Source: JBGPJO01 sp964348535 (GTDB taxonomy: Bacteria > Patescibacteriota > Minisyncoccia > Phycocordibacterales > JAKFXT01). From it: DNA of 18,375 bases. The stretch spans positions 1-18,375 of the forward strand of contig CAYGDB010000012.1 of the NCBI GenBank assembly GCA_964348535.1, read 5' to 3'. A model generated the notes under the pieces. The model was not told the DNA's origin, searched no databases, and saw nothing but the letters and a program-made list of their open reading frames with translations. This document shows positions 12,461 through 18,375 of the stretch, one piece after another; positions within the stretch are counted from its first letter, which is position 1, and every line of letters begins with the position of its first letter. Position numbers and translations under genes: made by a program.

Positions 12461-13213
12461 ATGTCTAAAAAATTAGTTGTTGCGAACTGGAAATTAAATC
12501 CCTCAAGCATACAAGAGGCCGAGCGAATAGTGAAAGGGTTGGGGGCTAAAAAATGGAAGAATCTTGAAGTGGTTATCTGCCCCCCTTCCGTCTTTCTTTC
12601 TAAATTATCTCTGAAAAAAGGCCCGGCTTCTTTCGGAGTTCAAAGTGTTTTTTATGAATCTGTCGGGTCTTTTACCGGAGAAATTTCAGCGGGCATGGCA
12701 AGAAGCGTTGGGGCTTCTTTTGTAATTGTTGGTCATTCGGAGCGTCGAGCTATGGGAGAAAATAATGTTGATGTCTCAAAAAGGGTTTTTGCTGGCCTTA
12801 AAGTCGGTCTGAAGGTCATTTTGTGCGTGGGTGAAAAAGAACGGGACATTCACGGTCACTATCTTTCGTATCTCAAAGCTCAAATTGACGAATCTCTGGC
12901 TCACATTTCAAAAGTTCAGGCAAAATCCCTAGTCTTGGCTTACGAGCCACTTTTTGCCATAGGAGAAAAATCAAACGGGGCCATGGAACCGGAAGACTTG
13001 CGCCAAAGCATTCTTTTTGTTCGTAAAGTTCTTCACGGACGTTTTGGAAAGGCGGCTTTTTCAATACCCATTATTTACGGCGGGTCGGTTGACCATCTAA
13101 ACGCCGGAGAACTTGTAAAAGAAGGAGGAGTCGATGGTTTGCTTGTTGGAAGAGAAAGTTTGAGACCTGAAGGTTTTTTGAAAATAATCACCTCGGTGGA
13201 AAATTTGAAATAA
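12461..13213 (+). CDS. tpiA: Triosephosphate isomerase
   Basis: Interconverts dihydroxyacetone phosphate and glyceraldehyde 3-phosphate in glycolysis. The 250 residues are of normal length. Catalytic residues are in place: N9 and K11 in ANWKLN, H92 in GHSERR, and E162 in AYEPLFAIG. Phosphate-binding elements YGGSV (about 205-209) and GLLVGRESL (about 224-232) are present. The flexible loop after the catalytic Glu is altered: PLFAIGEKSNGA replaces the common PVWAIGTGKxA, losing the Trp and the GTG segment. It is translated from a near-leaderless mRNA and followed by pgk after one base, so the pair is one transcription unit. Confidence 0.96.
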   Translation: MSKKLVVANWKLNPSSIQEAERIVKGLGAKKWKNLEVVICPPSVFLSKLSLKKGPASFGVQSVFYESVGSFTGEISAGMARSVGASFVIVGHSERRAMGENNVDVSKRVFAGLKVGLKVILCVGEKERDIHGHYLSYLKAQIDESLAHISKVQAKSLVLAYEPLFAIGEKSNGAMEPEDLRQSILFVRKVLHGRFGKAAFSIPIIYGGSVDHLNAGELVKEGGVDGLLVGRESLRPEGFLKIITSVENLK

Positions 13214-13214
13214 T

Positions 13215-14345
13215 ATGGGGATACCTTCCGTAGAAAATGCCAAAAACCTTTACGGCAAAAGAGTTTTTGTTAGGGTTGATTTTAATGTTCCTCTAAAAGA
13301 TGGCCTGATTCTAAATGATTTTAGAATCAAGGCGGCCATGCAAACTATTTCTTTTCTTGTTCGAAGCGGAGCCAAGGTTATTCTTGCCACTCACTTAGGT
13401 GGTAAAAATGGATCAAATTTGGAGCAGGTCTCTCTCCATCTTAAAAATCTTTTGCCACATGCTTATATTCCTGTTACTGACTTCGTGGTTATCAGTGACC
13501 ATATTTCTAAAATGGAAAACGGCCAGGTGGTTATGCTTCCAAATTTAAGATTTTGGGCGGGAGAGGAGAGGGGTGATGAGCGTTTCGCCGCTGAACTCTC
13601 AAAACTGGCTGACATTTTTGTTAATGAAGCCTTTGCCGTTTCTCATAGGAATCACGCCTCAATTATCCTTTTGCCAAAGCTTTTGCCGTCTTATGCTGGG
13701 ATTCGTTTTCTTAAAGAGATTGAAAATCTTTCTTTAGCCTTTAATCCCGAGGAACCTTTCCTTTTTATTTTGGGCGGCGCAAAGTTTCAAACAAAAGAAC
13801 CCTTGATTAGCAAATTTTTAAATAAGTCTGCGGATGTTTTTGTTGGAGGAGCCCTTGCCAACGATTTTTTTGCGGAGCTTGGATATGAGACGGGGCGTTC
13901 TCTTCTTTCGCCACCGCCTCGGGATATCTCCGAGGAGATTTTAAAAAATAAAAAACTTTTGCTTCCGGTGGATGTTACCGTTCAAGATTTAGGAAAGAAT
14001 TCTTGCATAAAAAAACCCGGTGAAGTAAAAGCCGAAGAAAAAATCGTTGATGTCGGGCCTGAAACCGTCTCCCTTTTAAAGGACAAAGCGGAAAAGGCGA
14101 AATTGGTTATTTGGAACGGACCGCTTGGATTATACGAAGAGGGCTTTACCAAAGAAACGGAAGAGCTTGCTATCGCGGTCGCCGAAAGCGTCGCTTTTTC
14201 TATTGTCGGAGGCGGAGACACTGCCGCTTCAATAGCCAGACTTGATCTTGAAAGCGCCTTTGATTTTTTTTCGACCGGCGGAGGAGCGATGCTTGAGTTT
14301 CTTGTCAAAGAAACACTGCCGGGTATTGATGTTCTTAAATTATAA
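13215..14345 (+). CDS. pgk: Phosphoglycerate kinase
   Basis: Transfers phosphate from 1,3-bisphosphoglycerate to ADP in glycolysis. The 376 residues are slightly short for the family (about 390-415). Conserved blocks include RVDFNVP (20-26), FRIKA with R37, PNLRFWAGEE, FVNEAFAVSHRNHAS, GGALANDFF, NGPLGLYE, and the nucleotide-binding GGGDTAA and FFSTGGGAMLEFL near the C terminus. The substrate motif normally SHLGRP reads THLGGKNG (59-66), so the arginine that helps hold 3-phosphoglycerate is Gly63. The ATG follows the tpiA stop by one base, without a Shine-Dalgarno site. A strong terminator follows. Confidence 0.96.
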   Translation: MGIPSVENAKNLYGKRVFVRVDFNVPLKDGLILNDFRIKAAMQTISFLVRSGAKVILATHLGGKNGSNLEQVSLHLKNLLPHAYIPVTDFVVISDHISKMENGQVVMLPNLRFWAGEERGDERFAAELSKLADIFVNEAFAVSHRNHASIILLPKLLPSYAGIRFLKEIENLSLAFNPEEPFLFILGGAKFQTKEPLISKFLNKSADVFVGGALANDFFAELGYETGRSLLSPPPRDISEEILKNKKLLLPVDVTVQDLGKNSCIKKPGEVKAEEKIVDVGPETVSLLKDKAEKAKLVIWNGPLGLYEEGFTKETEELAIAVAESVAFSIVGGGDTAASIARLDLESAFDFFSTGGGAMLEFLVKETLPGIDVLKL

Positions 14346-14361
14346 AATCGTTATCAAAAAT

Positions 14362-14396
14362 AAAAAAGCGGTCTTCAAGACCGCTTTTTTATTTTT
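14362..14396. terminator. Bidirectional intrinsic terminator after pgk
   Basis: GCGGTCT (14368-14374) pairs with AGACCGC (14378-14384), flanked by six A before and six T after. It serves pgk on the plus strand and the surface-protein gene ending at 14423 on the minus strand. Confidence 0.92.
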
Positions 14397-14422
14397 AAAA
14401 TCACTACTAAATGCCGGTTTTT

Positions 14423-17113
14423 CTACCTTCCGTATAATTCATTCAATTTCAAGCGTGTAGAATGGCCAACATATCCACTTTGCTTAATTCCATATTTCTT
14501 TTGGAAGGCCTTAACGGCATCATAAGTTTGGTCATAAAAACTGCCGGTTGCTTCAGACTTAAATAATCCTTCAAAATTTAAGGCTTGTTGCAAAGCTCTG
14601 ACATCAGCGCCTTGCGTTCCGTGGTACAGGTCATCGGTAAAAGTGTAGACAAATCTTCCATTTACGCCAGTATCCGTAGAGGACATATTTATATTTTGTC
14701 TCTCCTGATTGAAAGCCGAAGAAACATTAGCCGTTTGATTAGAAGAATTTATTGTAACCGCAGCCGGACAACTGAAGTTGTAGTAAGTTTCCGTTGAACA
14801 TTTTGTCCAGTCAAGGGCGCTGCAAGCGTGAACCCACATCTTGTAGTTTTTGCCGGCGATTCCGGTGTGTGAAAAGCTGGTGGATGTTTGCCAATCAGCG
14901 CACTTGTCTCCTGAATTCATACTGCTACAGATACCGCTGAAGCTGCTCGGGTCTTGGTCAATGCGCGGGTTGTAATATGTCGCTCCTGGTGAGGAAAAGG
15001 AGGATGTAATATTCCCTGACGCACTGCAAGAGGCTGTGACGGAAGGTGGGGCGGGTATGGCGGTGGTTGGAGGAGGAGTGGCGGAACCGAGAGTGTTAAA
15101 CGACACCACCGGTCCGTAAGTGGTTCCCGCGCTATTTGAAGCGAAAGCGCAGTAGGAGTAGGTTTTCCCCTCGGTTAGGACGTAAAAGGGAAAAGGATAG
15201 CTTGTATAGCTTGTGCCACTTCCAGCTGACGATTGTCCATAGACTGAACCGAATGAGGCGTTACAGGCTGGCGGAGTAATGCCCGTAGTGTTCATTAGTC
15301 TGAATCCTATTGTCGTAGCCAATCCATTTGGATTAACTGAACCATTGAAAGTCGCGCTTGATGATGTGATGTTTGAAGCGGGGTTTGTGGTTACGGAGGG
15401 TGCGGTTGGAGAAGGTACGCTAATTGTAACTCTACAAGTGGCGCTATTGCCCGAAGCGTTCATTACATTTAAGGTAATGAAAGGATTGCCTATTACATTT
15501 GCCACAATCGTTGCCACTCCATTGATACTAGGGATGCCAGACGGTACAGCTATATTATCTTTGCCAGATGTGTCTGTTTCCCACATAGCAGATGAAGCAT
15601 TTTGAGAATTCCAGTTAAGTGTTACGGGTGAGTTGAAACTTGTTACGGGATTAGGATTTGCAAAGATGTTACATGATGGAGTGACGGAGGGTGAGAGGGT
15701 GAGGGTTGGTGGTACATAAGTAGAAGAAAGAGTGGTAAACGAGACTACTGGCCCGTATGTTGTGCCAGCACTATTTTGGGCGACTGCGCAGTAGTAGTAG
15801 ATACTACCAGCACTGATGTTGGTTAAAGTGCTTGAATAGCTCAAACTCGTACTGTTTCCAAGGGACGATGAACTCAAAACCGATCCGAACGAAGAACTGC
15901 AAGCCGGCACACTTCCTGTGGTGCGCATATATCTAAACCATGCTGATGTTGGAAGTCCATTTGTGCTAACTGCACCGTTCAACACCGCGCTATTTTGTGT
16001 GATGTTTGAGGCTATGTCCGTGATGACATAAGGTGCTGTGTTGGTTTGTGCTGCTACGGGAGTAGCGATTATAGTAACTGATCTTGTTATATTACCAATA
16101 GGACTTGCACAAGTTATTGTATAAGTTGCAGAAGATTCAAGTGTGCCTAGACCTAGTGTTCCTGTAGCCTGCACGTTTTCGGTTTCGTTAAGTCCGGGAC
16201 TTCGAACCGTACCACTTATTCTACATGATGTTACCCCAGTTGAATTCCATAAAAGAAATGGCGCTTGCCCGGCGGTGATTGTTGTTGGATTAGCAGTAAG
16301 AGTGACTGATGGGGTAACAGCAGTTGAAGCGGGAGATGGAGTGGTAGAAATTTTAATTGAATCCCAAGATGTTAGCCCATCAGTTCTTTTGCAAAACAGA
16401 TGAACATAACCGTTTAGTGAAGCGTAGTATGTTCCTGACCCTGAAGGGTTTACCCTTATGCTTCCTGATGAACCTCCCGGAGTAGCTCGGACACCAACTA
16501 AGTCACAGTCTGAAACGCCCGATGAAGTCCACGATAAGTTTAGAGGGGTATTTTCTGTGACTGATTGTGAAAAAGTGTCAGAACCATTTACTTTTAGATC
16601 TATTGTTGGGCTGTATGTTTGATTAATGGAGGGTGGAATGGCATTAGTTGGAGTTGGAGCTATTGTGGGGATGTTTATAGACCTCTGGCAAGACATGGCT
16701 AGTCGTGTTTTTGGTCCGACATAGCCGAAACCTGTCGTGTCGGGAGATCCGGAAGATACGACCCCGTGCCTGGACTGCCAACGTTGAACTGCCGATTCAG
16801 TCGCCGGGCCGAAATATCCCGTTATTAATCCTTGAGGATATATGGAAGAATCTTGGGCCAGAAAATTCTGAAGCCTCGAAACTTCGCCGTTTGTCGTTGA
16901 GTCAGTTTGGTCGGAGTAAAGATTATAAGAGAGGTTTATACATGCTGATCCTGAGGTTGATACCTCTTGCTGTTGGGATAATTGAGTTTGTAATGCCCTT
17001 ATTTGAGCCAGCAAAGAGTTTGTTTGAGCCTGCAAGTCCGCGCTTTGAGCAAAAGCCGGCGACCAGAACATAAACATTAAAAGAAATGGAGCGATTATTT
17101 TTATATTTCGCAT
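14423..17113 (-). CDS. Large secreted surface protein with two peptidoglycan-binding domains (896 aa)
   Basis: From the ATG at 17113, residues 1-22 form a signal peptide (hydrophobic core FLLMFMFW, cleavage likely after SPAFA). A short Gln-rich helix (25-50) leads into a PG_binding_1-like domain (about 76-142; VSRLQNFLAQD, GYFGPATESAVQRWQ, GYVGPKTRLA). A second such domain closes the protein (about 836-894; DVRALQQALN, GSFYDQTYDAVKAFQKKYG, SGYVGHSTRLKLNELYG). Between them lie Ser/Thr/Asn-rich Ig-like modules (about 164-256, 268-350, 471-566), two similar fibronectin-III-like repeats (357-463 and 569-675, both ending NSAGTTYGPVVSF) and a Cys-rich module (690-785). The 18 cysteines fall mostly in domain-wise pairs. 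A start 22 codons upstream is possible but would spoil the signal peptide. Function unknown; likely a wall-attached surface structure. Confidence 0.88.
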   Translation of the reverse strand: MRNIKIIAPFLLMFMFWSPAFAQSADLQAQTNSLLAQIRALQTQLSQQQEVSTSGSACINLSYNLYSDQTDSTTNGEVSRLQNFLAQDSSIYPQGLITGYFGPATESAVQRWQSRHGVVSSGSPDTTGFGYVGPKTRLAMSCQRSINIPTIAPTPTNAIPPSINQTYSPTIDLKVNGSDTFSQSVTENTPLNLSWTSSGVSDCDLVGVRATPGGSSGSIRVNPSGSGTYYASLNGYVHLFCKRTDGLTSWDSIKISTTPSPASTAVTPSVTLTANPTTITAGQAPFLLWNSTGVTSCRISGTVRSPGLNETENVQATGTLGLGTLESSATYTITCASPIGNITRSVTIIATPVAAQTNTAPYVITDIASNITQNSAVLNGAVSTNGLPTSAWFRYMRTTGSVPACSSSFGSVLSSSSLGNSTSLSYSSTLTNISAGSIYYYCAVAQNSAGTTYGPVVSFTTLSSTYVPPTLTLSPSVTPSCNIFANPNPVTSFNSPVTLNWNSQNASSAMWETDTSGKDNIAVPSGIPSINGVATIVANVIGNPFITLNVMNASGNSATCRVTISVPSPTAPSVTTNPASNITSSSATFNGSVNPNGLATTIGFRLMNTTGITPPACNASFGSVYGQSSAGSGTSYTSYPFPFYVLTEGKTYSYCAFASNSAGTTYGPVVSFNTLGSATPPPTTAIPAPPSVTASCSASGNITSSFSSPGATYYNPRIDQDPSSFSGICSSMNSGDKCADWQTSTSFSHTGIAGKNYKMWVHACSALDWTKCSTETYYNFSCPAAVTINSSNQTANVSSAFNQERQNINMSSTDTGVNGRFVYTFTDDLYHGTQGADVRALQQALNFEGLFKSEATGSFYDQTYDAVKAFQKKYGIKQSGYVGHSTRLKLNELYGR
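15112..15746 (-). repeat. Duplicated fibronectin-III-like module ends within the surface-protein gene
   Basis: The segment encoding NSAGTTYGPVVSF occurs twice (about 15099-15137 and 15735-15773). The proteins are nearly identical there, but the DNA differs at many third positions. The full modules (residues 357-463 and 569-675) align throughout, so this is an old internal duplication. Confidence 0.6.
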
Positions 17114-17220
17114 GTTAAAAAAGTTTTTAATAATTATTAAATAATTAGCCAATAAAAAAATACTATTTAACAATAGCAAGAGGGGGGGTAGAAAGCCAGA
17201 AAGCTATCTGCATTTAAAAT
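17114..17220. other. Intergenic region upstream of the surface-protein gene, with a G7 run
   Basis: AT-rich gap between the HIT stop and the surface-protein start. It contains a run of seven G (17182-17188), a direct repeat AGAAAGCC/AGAAAGCT (17190-17205) and A/T-rich inverted sequence near the ATG. No clear promoter or terminator can be assigned. Confidence 0.5.
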
Positions 17221-17676
17221 TTATATCTCTTTATAGATCTCGCTGATTTTTATTCGTATTCTTTCTGCCATCTCTCGTATCTCCTCCGGGGTTTTTTCCG
17301 GCCCTTTCCAATGCCTATAGCCGTCGTCTATAAAACGCGGGATGACGTGAATATGAGAGTGGAATATTATCTGACCGGCCGCTTTGCCATTGTTCATTTC
17401 TATATTGATTCCATCGGCTTTGGTGTCCTCCTTTATCGCTTTTGCGATTTTTTTGGCGGTCGCAATCAGCTTGGCTAGGGTCTCCTCCGGCGTGTCGCTT
17501 ATATCGGTGTAATGTTTTTTGGGAATGACGAGCGAGTGTCCCAAATTGACGGGGTTTATATCGGCAAAGACAAAAACTTCTTCATCCTCGTATATTTTGG
17601 CGGATGGAATTTTGCCGGCAATTATTTTGCAAAAAATACAATCTTCTTGTTTTTCAGAATCAGTTAAATCAGTCAT
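17221..17676 (-). CDS. HIT-family (Hint-like) nucleotide hydrolase
   Basis: Histidine triad hydrolase, probably acting on nucleoside phosphoramidates or dinucleotides. From the ATG at 17676 it has 151 residues. The catalytic triad motif HSHIHVIPRF is at 106-115 (H106, H108, H110). The N-terminal half has the usual CIFCKIIAGKIPS (13-25), and C13, C16, H55 and H106 could form the zinc site seen in some bacterial members. NPVNLGHSLVIPKKH (41-55) is also a family block. A longer reading from 17736 is rejected because it crosses the promoter region and adds residues unlike the family. A TACACT element (17689-17684) would start transcription one base before the ATG. Divergent from recJ. Confidence 0.92.
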   Translation of the reverse strand: MTDLTDSEKQEDCIFCKIIAGKIPSAKIYEDEEVFVFADINPVNLGHSLVIPKKHYTDISDTPEETLAKLIATAKKIAKAIKEDTKADGINIEMNNGKAAGQIIFHSHIHVIPRFIDDGYRHWKGPEKTPEEIREMAERIRIKISEIYKEI

Positions 17677-17683
17677 AGGAAGC

Positions 17684-17698
17684 AGTGTATGGTAAAAT
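17684..17698. promoter_or_regulatory. Overlapping divergent promoters of the HIT gene and recJ
   Basis: Plus strand: TGG-TAAAAT (17690-17698), an extended -10 pointing to a start at 17705-17706. Minus strand: TACACT (17689-17684), pointing to a start near 17677. The two -10 elements abut, and only 29 bases separate the two start codons. Confidence 0.5.
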
Positions 17699-17705
17699 GT
17701 CTCAA

Positions 17706-18375
17706 ATGAAAAGATACGAAGTTCGTCCGCCCGCACCTAAAGAGGTTTATGAAGCACTTGCTCTTTATCCGGAATTTATTAGAGACCTTCTGTTTGCTCG
17801 CGGTATAACCACGATTGAAAACGCTGACAGATTTTTAAATCTAAGTTACGACGACCATACCCATAACCCTTTTTTAATCGCCGGTATGAAAGAAGCTGTT
17901 CAGAGAATTGTTAAAGCAATTATAGATAACGAAAGAATAGTCATTTACAGCGACTATGACCACGATGGCATTCCGGGTGGAGTGATTCTTCACGATTTTT
18001 TTAAAAAAATCGGCTATAAAAACTTTTCCAACTACATTCCTCATCGTTATGCCGAAGGATATGGACTTAATCAAAAGGCAGTGGAGAAATTATTTGAAGA
18101 AGGTGCTACTCTTATTATTACCGTTGATTGCGGTATAAACGATGTTTTGCCCGTTCAAAGAGCGAATGAGCTTGGAGTTGATGTCATTATCACAGACCAT
18201 CATCTTACTCAAGAAATTCTTCCGCCGGCTTTTGTCATTTTAAATTCAAAACAAGACCACTGCGACTATCCGAATGAAATGCTTTGCGGAGCGGCTGTCG
18301 CTTTTAAGCTCGTTCAAGCTCTTCTTCGTTTTCCGTATGGCGAAGTTTCGGATAGTAAACAAAAAACTCTTGCCG
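17706..18375 (+). CDS. recJ: Single-stranded-DNA-specific exonuclease RecJ, N-terminal part (partial)
   Basis: A 5'-3' exonuclease on single-stranded DNA used in recombinational repair and mismatch repair. The open frame runs off the window end, with 223 residues visible. DHH-family motifs are present: motif I DYDHDG (83-88; D83, D85, D87, where Val is usual in place of H86), motif II TVDCG with D141, and motif III TDHH (163-166). CGAAVAFKL (194-202) also matches RecJ. Two in-frame ATGs exist, at 17697 and 17706. The second is preferred because the first overlaps the extended -10 element and the predicted transcription start falls on or beside the second. That would make recJ leaderless. The rest of the DHHA1 and nucleic-acid-binding domains lie outside. 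Confidence 0.93.
   Translation, partial: MKRYEVRPPAPKEVYEALALYPEFIRDLLFARGITTIENADRFLNLSYDDHTHNPFLIAGMKEAVQRIVKAIIDNERIVIYSDYDHDGIPGGVILHDFFKKIGYKNFSNYIPHRYAEGYGLNQKAVEKLFEEGATLIITVDCGINDVLPVQRANELGVDVIITDHHLTQEILPPAFVILNSKQDHCDYPNEMLCGAAVAFKLVQALLRFPYGEVSDSKQKTLA

Noticed and set aside
15279..16403. Plus-strand frames of 86-108 codons opposite the surface-protein gene
   Set aside because: They mirror Thr/Ser-rich coding sequence on the minus strand and lack start signals.
1..18375. Defence islands, CRISPR arrays, mobile elements, tRNA or rRNA genes
   Set aside because: Gaps are short and show no regular repeats, terminal inverted repeats, transposase or integrase motifs, or tRNA-like cloverleaf sequence that I could see.

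Overview
The window looks like ordinary chromosome from a small-genome bacterium. I favour the Candidate Phyla Radiation (Patescibacteria, Parcubacteria-like). That is inference from overall character: AT-leaning DNA, very short intergenic gaps, single copies of housekeeping genes in unusual mixtures, a compact type IV pilus locus without secretin genes, a large Ser/Thr/Asn-rich surface protein with peptidoglycan-binding domains, and several conserved enzymes that are slightly short or divergent at otherwise fixed residues. I see no rRNA, tRNA, CRISPR array, phage gene or insertion sequence.

Layout. (1) 1-2943: the start of trigger factor (minus, cut by the window edge), a 64-residue basic protein with its own promoter, Shine-Dalgarno site and terminator, glutamate racemase murI, then a minus-strand pair of membrane-anchored or exported helical proteins of unknown function. 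(2) 3125-5178: inorganic pyrophosphatase and nusA on the minus strand, with a long nusA leader holding a strong promoter, an intrinsic terminator just after it, and a distal helix covering a Shine-Dalgarno-like sequence. This looks like an attenuator for a gene that itself encodes a termination/antitermination factor. (3) 5179-10945: a six-gene plus-strand type IV pilus operon: pilB ATPase, pilC platform, three type IV prepilins and a PilX-like protein with a large repetitive C-terminal part. (4) 10978-12423: divergent metal genes, a CDF exporter lacking its cytoplasmic domain and a ZIP importer. (5) 12461-14345: tpiA-pgk, lower glycolysis. (6) 14423-17113: an 896-residue secreted protein with a peptidoglycan-binding domain at each end and Ig/fibronectin-like modules between. 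(7) 17221-18375: a HIT-family hydrolase divergent from recJ, which runs off the end.

The most interesting thread is expression rather than gene content. At least six genes (murI, ppa, ZIP, tpiA, HIT, recJ) have a recognisable -10 element placed so that transcription should begin within about 0-3 bases of the start codon, so the mRNAs would be leaderless or nearly so. Genes inside operons follow the previous stop by 1-14 bases with no Shine-Dalgarno sequence. Only the small basic protein and the CDF gene carry a clear AGGAGG-type site. In at least one divergent pair, and probably two, the promoters appear to share -35 bases.

I did not find a new defence or mobile system. The best candidates for something undescribed are the nusA leader, the leaderless/divergent promoter architecture, and the double peptidoglycan-binding surface protein together with the adhesin-like PilX protein.
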